Origin: Lichenostomus cassidix
Taxonomy: Eukaryota; Chordata; Aves; Passeriformes; Meliphagidae
Reading direction: 5' to 3'
DNA length: 64,000 nucleotides
Assembly: GCA_008360975.2 (NCBI GenBank)
Contig: CM039196.1
Span: 4,030,001-4,094,000 of the forward strand
The notes beneath the pieces were generated by a model, which was not told where the DNA came from, ran no database searches, and saw nothing but the letters and a program-made list of their open reading frames with translations. The position numbers were made by a program, and so were the translations under genes. Below are positions 1-12,303 of the stretch, piece after piece. Position 1 is the stretch's first letter; each line of letters starts with the position of its first letter.

Positions 1-341
1 GCGGGGAAGCTGCTGCAGTACATGGTGGAGGACGGCGGCCACGTGGACGAGGGGAAGGTTTTTGCAGAGATCGAGGTGAGTTGTGCAGAAGAGCTGGAGG
101 AGAAACGTCCGGCAGAGATGGAACCCCGCAGTGCTGCCGTGATGCTTGTGGGATGTGCAGCCCGCGGGTGCTGCTGGCTCGGTGATGATTTCCCCCTCCT
201 CGCCAGGTGATGAAGATCATCATGACGCTGTCGGTGGAGGAGGCGGGGCGGCTGCAGTACGTCAAGCGGCCGGGAGCGCTGCTGGAGGCTGGCTGTGTCA
301 TCGCCCGCCTCCAGCTCGATGATCCCTCCAAAGTGAAGTCT
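1..341 (+). CDS. ACACB: ACACB biotin carboxyl carrier (BCCP) domain exons
   Basis: Two exons (1-75 and 207-341) encode the swinging biotinyl domain that carries CO2 from the biotin carboxylase to the carboxyltransferase site. The domain reads from [14 protein letters not shown] to LQLDDPSKV. The biotin-accepting lysine is the AAG at 213-215 (fragment residue 28, equal to human Lys929 by the constant offset). Its context is EVMKI, whereas animal ACCs as I know them have EVMKM; the change is one base (ATC for ATG). The first exon continues 5' of the window; its codons start at base 1. The intron 76-206 is canonical GT-AG. Confidence 0.95.
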
Positions 342-3300
342 GTGAGTCTGCTGGGGGCTGCCATCCCCGCTTCTGCCTGCCCGGGAATGCTCCCTAGGGG
401 ACAAAATGGAGGAGCTGCCCTGATGGTGCATCATAGTGATGGTCATGCCATGTCTTCGGGCTGTGCTGGGGCTCAAGTGCTGCTCCACATGGATTGCTCT
501 GCCTCCTCGGTGTGCAGGGGCTCATATGCACTAAAAGTTTTCATTTATAGCACTAAAATCCGCAGTTTTTCTGCGTTGTTTTCATGATGAGACACTGGCA
601 GAGCCACAATGCTGAATGTCAGGTGCTTCCTGTGTACCCAAAGCAGGGGTTGTGCTGGTTCCTCTGGGGCAGCTGCTCTGTCCACAAGGACCGTTCAGCC
701 CACCTCCCTCTACCCTCTCCAGGCCCAGCCCTTCACAGGGGGTCTCCCAGCCCAGCAGACCCTCCCCATCACTGGGGAGAAGCAGCACCAGGTTCTCCGC
801 AATGTGCTGGACAACCTGACCAACATCATGAACGGCTACTGCCTGCCCGAGCCCTACTTCAAGGCCAAGGTGGGTGCCAGGCACCAGCTGTCTCACCCAG
901 TTGCCTCACATTTGCCATGATGGCAAGTCTGGCAGCACCAACTTCTGCTCCCACAGGTGAAAGAATGGGTGGCACAGCTGATGAAGACCCTGCGGGACCC
1001 TGCCCTGCCCCTGCTGGAGCTGCAGGAGATCATGACGAGCATTTCAGGCAGAATCCCACTGGCTGTGGAGAAGTCCATCCGGAAAGTGATGGCACAGTAT
1101 GCCAGCAACATCACCTCTGTGCTCTGCCGCTTCCCCAGCCAGCAGGTGAGGGGCAAAGGGGGCTCATGTCCTGTTAGCTGGAGCCAGTTGGAAGCCCCTG
1201 CTTGAATTTTATGAAAAATTGAGGGAGGGAAGTGTGTGGAGGTTTATATTTTCTACAAGTGTATTTGCTTCTATGTGTGCGTTTCTTTTTATATTCATTT
1301 TTCACTTTGGGAAAAAAAGGGAGAGGCTCTGGGTGGAATAAAGAAAGGGGAGCTGGCAGCCTTGTGCCTCTGAGCCACCCCAGATCCTGTCCCCTCTCCC
1401 TACAGATCGCCAATGTGCTGGACACTCATGCAGCCATGCTGCAGAGGAAGGCTGAGCGAGAGGTCTTCTTCATAAACACACAGAGCCTGGTGCAGCTGGT
1501 GCAGAGGTGAGCCCCGTGCTGTCTGTGACCCCCCTGTCCCCCCATGGCCACCTCCTGACAGCAAGATGGGCTCTTTGCTCCCCAGGTACCGCAGTGGCAT
1601 CCGAGGCTACATGAAGACAGTGGTGCTGGACCTGCTCAGGCGCTACCTGCAAGTGGAAACACAGTTCCAGCATGGTGAGAGCTTGGGGCTCTCTGGGGCT
1701 GCAGGACTCTCTGAAGGAGCTGGAAGGCTCTCTGGAGGCTGCAGGGCTCTCTGGGGGCTGCAGGGCTCACCAGGCCCTGTCCCACAGCTCACTACGACAA
1801 GTGTGTCATCAGCCTGCGGGAGCAGTGTAAACCTGACATGACTCCTGTGCTGGAGAGCATCTTCTCCCATGCCCAGGTGGCCAAGAAGAACCTGCTGGTG
1901 ATCATGTTAATTGTGAGTACAGCCTGTGCTTGAGACTCCAGGAGCAAAGGCTGGTGGCAGGGTAGAGTCTGTATGCTGAAACAGCTCTGCATCACTTCAA
2001 GAGTCCATTCCTGCCTCGTTATCCGTTTATTTTAATTATCTCCCCTCTGTGGTGTTGTGTGCCTACACTTGGGTCAAAAAGAGCCCATTTTAGTGCCTTT
2101 GGTCGTGTCCCCATTGTCTGCACGGGGCTGGGGGTGCAGGATGAAGCCATCCCACACAGTGAGGAGCCTGAACTGAGCTGTGTTGCTGTGACATTGCAGG
2201 ACCAGCTGTGTGGCCGTGACCCTACACTGACAGATGAGCTGACGACCATCCTCCATGAGCTGACACAGCTCAGCAAGACCGAGCACTCCAAAGTGGCGCT
2301 GAGAGCCCGGCAGGTCAGCCAGCATGATGTGGTGCCATCCCATTCCTGTCCCCATTCCTGTCCCCTACACTCCCATCTCCTCTCTCCCCTGGCAGGTGCT
2401 CATTGCCTCTCACATGCCCTCCTACGAGCTGCGGCACAACCAGGTGGAGTCCATCTTCATCTCCGCTATCGACATGTATGGACATGAGTACTGCCCTGAG
2501 AACCTGAAGGTTGGGAATTGTGTGTTTTTCCAGAGGGAATTTGGGTGGCCTTGGGGAGGGGGTCTGGGTGCAAGTGGTTTAGTCTTAAAAATAGCTAAAA
2601 AGCACTCAAAGCCTTGCTGCAGTGGCTGTGTGGAGCAGAGGGGGTGCGCCCCAGTGCTGCCAGTCCTCTGTTTGGCAGGGAACAGACATGTGGATTCATG
2701 TCTGGCTCTAGTGGTGTCCCCATGGTGGGCTGGGTGTTCCAGGGCGCCCTAATGACCAGTCCTGCACAGCTCCCCATTGAGGGACCCCCTGAATAGGGCA
2801 GGGAGCTCTCACTTCATCCTTGCCCTAAATTTTGCTTTCTTCCCGCAGAAACTGATCCTGTCGGAAACCTCCATCTTTGATGTGCTTCCTGTCTTCTTCT
2901 ACCACACCAACGAGGTGGTGCGCATGGCAGCGCTGGAGGTGAGGGCTGGGGGGCACAGAGGGGCCCTGAGGGTGACATGGGGGCCCAGGGGTGGCAGGGG
3001 CACAGCAGTACTTCCTGTGTCCCCTCACAGGTGTATGTGCGGCGGGGATACATCGCCTACGAGCTGAACAGCCTGCAGCACCGGCAGCTCTCTGATGGCA
3101 CTTGCCTCGTGGAGTTCCAGTTCATGCTGCCCTCCTCCCACCCCAACAGGTACAGCATCCCACACACCTGTCCTGCTCCCCTGGGCATGGTTCTTTTAAC
3201 AAAGCTGTGGGGATTGTATCATCCCCTCTGTGTGAAGTGGAACTGCCACCGTGCTGTCCCATTGGCAGTGGAGCAGGATGAGCCCTCTCTGGGTCAGGGT

Positions 3301-6300
3301 CCCCTGTGGGAGCTGTGTGGTCCCACATGGTGTCTCCCCCATGGCTGACACTTGCTCCCCATGGCAGGATGGCTGTCCCTATCAGCATCTCCAACCCTGA
3401 CCTGGCCCGGCACAGCACTGAGCTCTTCATGGACAGCGGCTTTTCCCCCCTGTGCCAGCGGATGGGAGTCATGGTGGCCTTCCGTAGATTTGAGGACTTC
3501 ACAAGGTGGGGGTGCAGGGACATGCCTGGCTGGTGTTAGTGCATTTTGGATGCCACTGCAGTTTGAGAGCAAAATGGGGTGACAGAACCACAGCTGGGGG
3601 CAGCTGGGCTGTGCTAGAGGCAGCTGCAGTCCCCACCATAGCTGCAGACTGGGTATTCTCAGTACAACACTTATCTTGTGGAGACATGAAGTGGCTTTTG
3701 GGGACACACAGAACATGAGGAAAGCTTACATGGTACAGGTTAAACCCCTTTGTACATTAACACAGTAGAGCTCAGAGCTGCATTTGATGACCTGTGGGTT
3801 TGCTATGGCATGGTGGGACCACTGTGCTGTTACCTGTGTCCCTGTCATACTGTCACAGTGGGTCCCTGGCGCTGTCCCCTCAGGCAGGAGGTGGGCACAA
3901 CATGCTGGTTGTGACCCCATCCCTGCTGTTTGGGCAGGAACTTTGATGAAGTGATCTCGTGCTTCGCCAACTCTCCGTCGGACAGCGGGGTCCTCAGTGG
4001 AGCACAGGCCACCGCCTATGATGAGGAAGACACCAAGGTGGGCATGAAGCTGCTGTGGATACCCCCAGATGCTGCTGGGGACCACAGTGGTGCTGCTGAA
4101 CAGGTTTAACTGTGGGGTTTTGTTGCCAGAACATCCGTGAGGAGCCCATCCACATCCTCAACATCGCCCTCTGCTCGGCTGACCACATGGAAGACGAGAA
4201 GCTGGTGCCCATCTTCAGAACCTTTGCCCAGTCCAAGGTCTGTTGCTGGGGCTGGACCCTCTTTTTGTAAACCCTGCAAGCCAGAACACTGTACCCCAAG
4301 GCACTGCCTCCTCTCCACACAGTGCACCCCAAAATGTGGCAGCTTGGGTTTTGCTTGCCCCCTCAGTGGAGATGCTGAAGCTCTCATGACTGGTGGCATC
4401 TTCTGTTTCCCTGCAGAAAAATATCCTTGTTGACTGTGGTCTCCGGAGAATCACATTCCTCATTGCCCAGCAGGTGGGTACAGCTGAGCCTCTGACATCT
4501 ATACATACCTTATAGACCCAGCACTGAGTGATGGATGGACCCACTGTGCTTCAAGAGCTGGAAATTAATTAATGAGCAATTCAATGAGTGATTCATCTCC
4601 TGTATCATCCTTTATCCTGCTCATGTTTCCAGTAATGTGGTTCCTGCAGAGCCACTCCATAGCTTTTAGCTCCCTTTAAAAGGCAGAGTAGAAGCCCAGA
4701 ATGGTTTGGGTGGGAAGTGACCTTAAAGTTCATCCCGTTCTACCTCCTGCCATGGGGTGGAACTTTCCACTATCCCAGGTTGCTCCAAGCTCCATTCAGC
4801 ATGGCCTTGGACACTTCCAGGGATGGGGCAGCCACAGCTTCACTGGGCAGCCTGTGCCAGGGCCTCCCCACCCTCACAGGGAACAGTTCCTTCCTAAAAT
4901 CCAATCTAATCAATCCATCCCAGCCCTTTCCCTTTGGGGGAGAACAAAACCCACAAGGTTTTTTCTTTTTAATGGAGAATCAGAACAATCCTCTGCGGGT
5001 CAAGGCTATTCACATTGTCTTCTCTCTCCCTTTTTCCATAGAGAGAATTCCCAAAGTTTTTCACGTTCAGAGCCAGGGATGAGGTAAGATCTTGTGGGAG
5101 CAGTGTGGGCATGGAGCAAGCCTGGCCTTGCCTCTCACAGCTGTGCCACGCAGTTCGCAGAGGATCGGATCTACCGGCACCTGGAGCCAGCGCTGGCCTT
5201 CCAGCTGGAGCTGAGCCGCATGCGCAACTTCGACCTGACGGCCATACCCTGTGCCAACCACAGGATGCACCTCTACCTGGGGGCTGCCAAGGTGCAGGCG
5301 GGTGCCGAGACCACCGACTATCGCTTCTTCATCCGCGCCATCGTGCGCCACTCCGACCTCATCACCAAGGCAGGCTGACATGGGGTCCCACCGTGGGTGC
5401 AGTGAGGGTGCTGGGGTGCCCTGGCCCCCACTGAGCCGCCTGGTCCATCACAGGAGGCTTCCTTCGAGTACCTGCAGAATGAGGGCGAGCGGATGCTCCT
5501 GGAGGCCATGGATGAGCTGGAGGTGGCCTTCAACAACACCATTGTGCGTACTGACTGCAACCACATCTTCCTCAACTTTGTGCCCACCGTCATCATGGAC
5601 CCCTCCAAGGTGTGTTTCTTGGGGTCCTGCTTCCTCTGTCCTGGAAAGGTTCCTCTGATCTGGGGATGGAGGTTTTGTCATACCCTGTGCTCGGGACCAC
5701 TACCATCATTCCCTGTCCCCAGTGGAGAGGGTGGATATCAGCACCAGGCCCAGCCAGGAGGCATGGAGGGAGGGAAGGGACTCACCCAAAGCAGATCCAA
5801 AATGACTGTTTGGGGTGGAGGGGCTGCTCCAGCCTTGGCTTCATGTACTCAGTGTTGTCCCTGGAGCCACCAACCCACCCGTGTGGCATTCCCTGTGCAG
5901 ATCGAGGAGTCGGTGCGCTCCATGGTGATGCGCTATGGCAGTCGCCTCTGGAAGCTGCGGGTGCTGCAGGCTGAAGTGAAGATCAACATCCGCCTGACGC
6001 CCACTGCCACCGCCATCCCCATCCGCCTCTTCCTCACCAACGAGTCTGGATACTACCTGGACATCAGCCTCTACAAGGAAGTGAAGGACCCCAGCAGTGG
6101 CAGTGTGAGTGACCACGGGGTGGCTGCAGGAACCCAGCCGTGGTTGGGCAGTTGGGCAGTTTTGAGTGCTGGAGGTGAGGGTCAGTGTTAGGGTGTCGCT
6201 GCTACTGGCAGCACAGCAGTGGGATGGTGTTCCCTCATTAGCAAAAAATGGGTGGAAAATTACCTTGGCCAAGCAGAGCTCCAGCAGAAGAATCATAATG

Positions 6301-9300
6301 ACATCCAGGAAGGTAACCAGTGCTCTGCTCTCCTGCCCAGATCATGTTCCAGTCGTATGGGGACAAGCAGGGGCCACACCATGGGATGCTCATCAACACC
6401 CCCTATGTCACCAAGGACCTGCTTCAGGCCAAGCGGTTCCAGGCACAGTCCTTGGGCACCACCTATGTGTATGACTTCCCAGAGATGATCAGGCAGGTGA
6501 GTCTGGCTGAGCAAAAAGAGGCTCTGAATTATTGCATTTGCTCTTCATCCCCAGATATTCCCACCTGGGGAAAAGGTCCCTCTCCTCGAGCTGTGACGTG
6601 AAAAAACAAAAAGAGCCCAAGCCCCAGCATTTTTGGTTATGTGAAACATTTCTAAAATAATTCTTATCTCTTGGAATTCCTGAAACCGGATGGTCTTTAA
6701 GGTTTCTTGCAACCTAAACCATTCCAAGCCTCATGTTGTGTCTCCACAGGCTCTCTTTAAGCTGTGGGGGTCCTCAGGCCTGCACCCCAAGGACGTTCTG
6801 ACCTACACTGAGCTGGTCCTGGACTCGCAGGAGCACCTCGTGCAGATGAACAGGGTCCCTGGAGGAAATGAGGTAGCAGGGAATGATTTGGGAATGGGAC
6901 AGGGGAAGCAGGTGGGAATGGCTGGTGGCTCAGTCTGACTGTGTTTAAAGCTTGGGAGGTGCTCCTCAACCATTTTGTCTGTTGGTTAATGCCACCTGCA
7001 GCTCAGCCCTTGTGTCTCTTGGATGTGGCACTAAGTGCTCTGGTTTAGTGGACAAAGTGGTGATGGGTCAAGAGTTGGACTCAATGATCTTGCAGGTCCT
7101 TTCCAGCCTAGTTAATTCTGTGATTCTGTGAATGATTCTGATTCTCTGGAGGATTCTGCCCCGTAACCTTCTGCTGTTTTGAGGCAGGTGGGGATGGTTG
7201 CTTTCAAAATGAGTCTGAAGACCCCCGAGTACCCTAAAGGCCGGGACATTGTGCTCATCTGCAATGACATCACGCACAAGATTGGCTCCTTTGGGCCTGA
7301 GGAGGACCTGGTGTTCCTGAGGGCCTCGGAGCTGGCGAGGGCTGAGGGCATTCCCCGCATCTACATCGCTGCCAACAGCGGCGCGCGCATCGGCTTTGCC
7401 GATGAGATCAAGCAGATGTTCCAGGTGGCCTGGGTGGACCCAGCTGAGCCCCACAAGGTGTGTGGGGTTCCTCTCCTGCAGCACAGGAAACAGCAGAGGG
7501 TTTAGCTGGGGGAGGAATGACTGGAGCTGAACAGTCAAACTGTGGGATCAGAATACAGGGTGAGGCCACGTCTGCACCCAGCACCAGATGCCAGTGCTGG
7601 CATGGCTTCTCTCTGCAGCTCAGGTCCCTGAGCTGCTGCACAGCATGGTTTGGGATAGGTTTGGGAAAGGGACATGTGAGTGAGTGGGGCTTCACAGTTC
7701 ATCCTCCTTCTCTTTCCTTGCAGGGGTTCAGGTACCTGTACCTGACTCCCCAAGACTATACCAGGATCAGCACCTTGAACTCGGTGCGCTGTGAGCACGT
7801 GGAGGAAGGTGGCGAGTCCAGGTGAGTCCCATATCCCATGAGACACACGGAGCTGCCCCAAGCCCTGCCCTACATCCCGCCAGGATGCAGCTCCCACCTC
7901 CTGGCTCATGCAGTTGAGTGCTTCCCACACCACTTTCCCCACAGGTATGTCCTCCTGGACATCATTGGGAAGGACAATGGATTTGGGGTGGAAAACTTGA
8001 GAGCTGCTGGTACCATTGCTGGGGAGTCCTCCCGTGCCTATGATGAAATAGTGACCATCAGCATGGTATAGCTGGAGCCCTTCCCCTCTCTGCTCCTCCC
8101 CTCTCTCCTGCTGGCTCTTAAAGCCACCCTGGGAGGGGTAACAGGATGCAACAAGGAGGCTAAGCCCTTCAGAGCATCCTTCTCCAGGTGCTTGTGGTCT
8201 GTGCTGCAGCCCCAGTGACCCCAGGTGTCCCTGTGTGTGTGCCCAGGTGACCTGTCGTGCCATCGGGATCGGTGCCTACCTGGTGAGGCTGGGCCAGCGT
8301 GTCATCCAGGTGGAGAACTCCCACATCATCCTCACAGGTGTCACAGCTCTCAACAAGGTACCGAGTTCTGGCCACATGTCCTCTCCATGGCACTGTCCTT
8401 CCCACCACTACCTGTGTGGGCTCCTTCCCTTTCCCATGGCAAGAGGTGGTAGCTCTCTGTGTATCACCTCATGGGACCTTTCTGGAGGAGATGCAGCTGT
8501 GCTGGTCTTACTGAACAGGGAATGTCCCCCAAAGCTTTTTGGTGTTGCTTTGGGGGCCAGGGAGTTGCTCCTGGGGCAGGGTGGGATGGCAGAGGTGCCT
8601 TGGGACAGCTGGGCTCCATCCCAAGGGGCAGGGCCCATCTCTGGGCAGAATACCATTGATTTGAGCTTAACTGAAACCTGATTCACTAAGCCCAGGCACC
8701 AAAGCAGGATCCCTTCACTTCACTTCACTTCAGCCTGAGGAGAGAGGTGGAAATTCAGCCTCAGCCCAGAATGAATGTGCCTGTATAGAGATTTGGACTG
8801 ACAGAGCTAGGGAGCAGCTCCTGTGTCAGCAGAGCCCCATCTGTTTCCCTTGGGAACTCTGTTTAGGTGCTGGGACGTGAGGTTTACACATCCAACAACC
8901 AGCTGGGAGGAGTGCAGATCATGCACAACAATGGTGTTTCCCATGTCACTGTCCCAGATGACTTCGAGGGGGTCTACACCATCCTGCAGTGGCTCTCATA
9001 CATACCCAAGGTAGGAGGGTGCTGCAGGGTGGAGGCTGGGGATGTCACCCATACCTGGCTGGTGACCTGCCCTTGGGGTCTCCCTTGCAGGATAACCAGA
9101 GCCCAGTGCCTGTCATTGCCATCAGTGACCCTGTTGAAAGAGAAATTGATTTTGTCCCTTCCAAAGTCCCCTATGACCCCAGGTGGATGCTGGCAGGGAG
9201 ACCCCATCCAAGTAAGTGAGAACAACCCAAGGCCTCTGCAGCACTGCTCCCAAATGCATCTTGTAGGTGCAGAGTGTGCTCTTGGCTGTGAGTTGGTGCC

Positions 9301-12300
9301 CAGGAGCCCTTCAGTGCTCAGCCTTACACCATTCCATGTTTTCCTGCTCTCCACAGCTCTCAAGGGGACCTGGCAGAGTGGCTTCTTCGACCAGGGCAGC
9401 TTCATGGAGATCATGAAGCCTTGGGCTCAGACTGTTGTGGTTGGCAGAGCGAGGTACTGCTGGGAGCAGGGATAGAGCTGGGATCCTGTGGCCACTCACC
9501 TTTGAGCCCTGCCTGTGGCTCTGCTTTTGGGACTGTGGAGTCGGGGGCATCTCTCTGGCGGGGCTGGGATGGAGGGGAGGTGGCCTCTGCTAAGCCCACC
9601 CTGCTCTGCACAGGCTGGGAGGTCTCCCCGTGGGTGTCATCGCTGTTGAGACTCGCACCGTGGAGGTGACAATCCCTGCTGACCCTGCCAATCTGGACTC
9701 AGAGGCAAAGGTGAGTGGGGAGACCTTAGTGAGGCCAAGTGGCATCTGAGAGGAGTCAGGAGGGGAGGGAAGGGGAATAGCTCAGCGTAACCCTTTGGCA
9801 TGTCTTGCTTTTCCTTCTGGTGAAATCAAGGATGCTGGGGCAATTTGTTTTCTTCCAGCTGTTTCATGTAATGTGCCAGCAAGAACTGGCACAGTCTCAG
9901 CTGCTCACTGCCTTTTCCAGATAATCCAGCAGGCTGGGCAGGTCTGGTTCCCAGACTCTGCTTTTAAAACAGCCCAGGCCATTCGGGACTTCAACCGGGA
10001 GCACCTCCCGCTGATGATCTTTGCCAACTGGAGAGGCTTCTCTAGTGGCATGAAAGGTACCTGTGCTTGGGATGCCCAGATTCCCATGGTGTGACAAACC
10101 CCTTACACCCCTGCCACCCTACAGGGTCCTGGGATGGCCCTGCCAACCAGGGATGTGGGGTTGGGCTGGGGAGGTGATGGGGCATTGCAGGGCCGAGGTC
10201 CCAAGGGTTGGTGGCTTCCTGCTGGCTGGTTTTGGGGTGCCTTGTCTCTCCAATGGGGAAGGTGGCTTTGAACAGCTGGGAGGAGGCCATGACAATGACC
10301 TGGCCCAAGGCACACCCAGATGCTGAGTCCCTTTGGCTTTCAGACATGTACGACCAGATGCTGAAGTTTGGTGCCTTCATCGTGGACAGCCTGCGGGATT
10401 TCAAGCAGCCTGTCCTGGTGTACATCCCTCCCCACGCCGAGCTGCGCGGCGGCTCCTGGGTGGTCATCGACTCCACCATCAACCCCCTGCACGTGGAGAT
10501 CTATGCTGACAAGGAGAGCAGGTCAGCATCTAGAACTCCTGTGTGTGTCATCCAAAATACCTGTGTGTCATCCAGAACACACCTGTGTGTGTCATCCAGA
10601 GCACACCTGTGTGTGTCATCCAAAAGCAAAACCCTTTGAGGTTTTCTCTCTCTAATTCTTGGAAGAGAGAGCTGCCTGGACCTCTTGTCCTAGGATTTAT
10701 TCTCCCATGCAGAGCAGTCTTTGCTTTATCAAACTTCCCTTCCAGGGGTGGCATTTTGGAGCCTGGAGGAACAGTGGAGATCAAGTTCAGAAAGAAGGAT
10801 CTGGTGAAGACCATGAGAAGGATGGATCCAGTTTATGCCAAGCTGGTGGAGCAGATGGGTAAGGAAAGGGAGTTTTGGGTTGTGGACATTGGATTTGGCA
10901 AGTTAAAACATAAAGTTCAAGCACTATGGTGGCAACCAGGAGTCCTTTAGTGTCCCTGTGGGAAAACTCTTTAAGTCTTTTCTGATGGTGGAGCCGAGAG
11001 GATGTGGTGGCACTTTCAAACTTCTGTATCTCCTGGGGGCTCTATCAAGGGGTTAAATGGGGCTGGGGTCTTCTCCCATGCTTCGAGATGAAGGATGGCC
11101 ATGACCACGTTGAATTGGTTCCTGATGCATTGGGAGGTCCTTACCCTGTGTTTCTTCACCCTCCTACAACACAGTCCCTCAAAGTCCTTGCAAATGCCAC
11201 CTCCCCTCTCTTGTAGCAGTCACTGAGCATGGTGTGACCTCTTTGTGGCCGTGGCCTCTGTGGCTCTGGTGTCAGTGTGCCACGGAAAGAGCCGTGGGAG
11301 CCCAGAGGGGACCCCGTGGTGGCATCACCGGGGTCTCTGCTCACCCTGCTGTGTCCCGCAGGGAACCCGGAGCTGTCGGAGGTGCGGCGCAAGGAGCTGG
11401 ACAAGCAGCTGAAGGCGCGGGAGGAGCTGCTGCTGCCCGTGTACCACCAGGTGGCCGTGCGCTTCGCCGACCTGCACGACACCCCGGGCCGCATGCAGGA
11501 GAAAGGGGTCATCACGGTGAGGAGGGGCTCTGAGGGGACGGACAAAGGTGTGAGGCAAATCCCCTCGCTGTGGCATCCCTGCCCGGGGCTGCTCTCTGCC
11601 CTCTATCCCGCCGGCAAACCCGGGCTGTGCTCCCGTTTCCGCAGGACATCCTGGAGTGGAAGAGCGCCCGCTCCTTCCTCTACTGGCGGCTGCGGCGGCT
11701 GCTGCTGGAGGAGACGGTGAAGGGGGAGGTGCTGAAGGCCAACAGCGAGCTCAGCCACATCCACATCCAGTCCATGCTGCGGCGCTGGTTCATGGAGACG
11801 GAAGGAGCTGAAAAGGTAGCCATGGCATGGATTTGAAGCTCCGGGAGGAATGGGGAGCTCGGGCTGTGCAGGCAGCACGACCCCCTCCCCACCGTGCTGC
11901 TTTCCTGCAGGGCTACCTCTGGGACAACAACCAGGTGGTGGTGGAGTGGCTGGAGAAGCACATGCAGGAGGAGGATGGCACTCAGTCTGCCATCAGGGAG
12001 AACATCAAGTACCTGGAGAGGGATTACATCCTCAAGCACATCCGGACGTGAGTGCCTGAGGGAGCTGGGATGGGAAGGGGGATGCTGATCTCTGGGATGG
12101 GAACAGCACGGGGTGAACACCAGGCAGTTTTCACTTTGGCCTCTCAGGAAAGTGCTCTCTGCTCTCTGCCTTACAGCTTGCTCCAGGCCAACCCCGAGCT
12201 GACCATGGACTGCATCGTGCAGATGGCTCAGCACATCACTGGGCCACAGAAGGCCCAGGTCGCCCATCTCCTGTCCAGGGTGGACACTGATGACCCCTCT

Positions 12301-12303
12301 TGA
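1..12303 (+). CDS. ACACB: Acetyl-CoA carboxylase 2 (beta), 3' part of gene, 36 exons
   Basis: Carboxylates acetyl-CoA to malonyl-CoA; the beta isoform is anchored at the mitochondrial outer membrane and limits CPT1-driven fatty acid oxidation. Exons read: 1-75, 207-341, 723-869, 957-1145, 1406-1506, 1586-1674, 1788-1912, 2200-2313, 2396-2509, 2849-2938, 3031-3149, 3368-3505, 3938-4037, 4130-4237, 4417-4473, 5042-5083, 5154-5369, 5454-5609, 5901-6104, 6341-6496, 6750-6872, 7188-7457, 7724-7821, 7945-8065, 8247-8357, 8867-9010, 9091-9211, 9357-9453, 9614-9710, 9921-10056, 10344-10521, 10746-10858, 11362-11516, 11645-11815, 11911-12047, 12177-12303. They join to 4674 nt in frame, 1557 residues plus stop, matching human ACACB from about residue 902 with no net gap. 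All donors are GT except the one after 5369 (GC). Biotin-carboxylase exons lie left of the window. Isoform beta, not alpha, is called from sequence similarity and the FOXN4-MYO1H neighbourhood. Confidence 0.97.
723..6104 (+). CDS. ACACB: ACACB central (non-catalytic) domain exons
   Basis: Seventeen exons encode the eukaryote-specific central region that links BCCP to the carboxyltransferase and scaffolds the dimer and filaments. Clear anchors are [97 protein letters not shown] and [20 protein letters not shown]. The exon at 3938-4037 is the least conserved stretch versus human but keeps its length. The intron 4474-5041 holds an inverted CR1 fragment; introns 2510-2848, 3506-3937 and 5610-5900 hold nothing I recognise. 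Confidence 0.95.
4698..4930 (-). mobile_element. CR1 LINE 3' fragment, antisense in ACACB intron
   Basis: Reads TTTGGGTGGGAAGTGACCTT, then CCAGGTTGCTCCAAGC and GGCCTTGGACACTTCCAGGG on +, the reverse complement of the avian CR1 3' region. Confidence 0.8.
5370..5453 (+). other. ACACB: GC-AG intron of ACACB
   Basis: The exon 5154-5369 ends ...ATCACCAAG and is followed by GCAGGC, not GT; the intron ends CATCACAG before GAGGCTTCC. Only this junction keeps the family sequence LITK|EASFEYL, and reading on meets TGA at 5377-5379. GC donors with a strong AAG exon end are a known minor class handled by the major spliceosome. The intron is only 84 bp. Confidence 0.85.
6341..9010 (+). CDS. ACACB: ACACB carboxyltransferase domain, N-terminal lobe
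   Basis: Seven exons encode the first crotonase-fold lobe of the carboxyltransferase, which binds acetyl-CoA. Motifs include [43 protein letters not shown] (the oxyanion-type loop), [30 protein letters not shown] and [16 protein letters not shown]. The Arg at 8256-8258 lines up with human Arg1934, a CoA-contact residue. The intron 6497-6749 has a CR1 tail close to its acceptor; the intron 6873-7187 has a CR1 3' end; intron 8358-8866 shows nothing recognisable. Confidence 0.95.
6685..6735 (+). mobile_element. CR1 3' tail fragment next to an ACACB acceptor
   Basis: GGATGGTCTTTAAGG-TTCTTGCAACCTAAACCATTCCA matches the CR1 3' tail; it ends about 15 bp before the AG acceptor at 6748-6749. Confidence 0.6.
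7045..7135 (+). mobile_element. CR1 3' end in ACACB intron
   Basis: GTTGGACTCAATGATCTTGC-AGGTCCTTTCCAGCC followed by ATTCTGTGATTCTGTG, the typical CR1 3' octamer tail. Confidence 0.85.
9091..11815 (+). CDS. ACACB: ACACB carboxyltransferase domain, C-terminal lobe
   Basis: Eight exons encode the second crotonase-fold lobe, which receives carboxybiotin. Motifs include [76 protein letters not shown] and [16 protein letters not shown]. The Lys at 10783-10785 and Arg at 10789-10791 correspond to human Lys2238 and Arg2240, so CoA and biotin contacts look intact. Intron 10057-10343 is unique sequence; intron 10522-10745 starts with a short tandem repeat; intron 10859-11361 shows nothing recognisable. 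Confidence 0.95.
10537..10625. repeat. Short tandem repeat in ACACB intron, about 24-bp unit
   Basis: Four copies of ACACCTGTGTGTGTCATCCA variants start 15 bp after the donor at 10522. Confidence 0.8.
11911..12303 (+). CDS. ACACB: ACACB C-terminal tail exons and stop codon
   Basis: The last two coding exons (11911-12047, 12177-12303) encode [16 protein letters not shown], a short divergent segment and a tail ending VDTDDPS, followed by TGA at 12301-12303. Human ACACB ends at the matching place. The tail packs beside the carboxyltransferase dimer and is the least constrained part of the protein. Confidence 0.93.

Noticed and set aside
1..12303. ACACB as a processed pseudogene or as ACACA
   Set aside because: Thirty-six spliced exons stay in frame with all active-site residues, and sequence plus neighbours fit ACACB.
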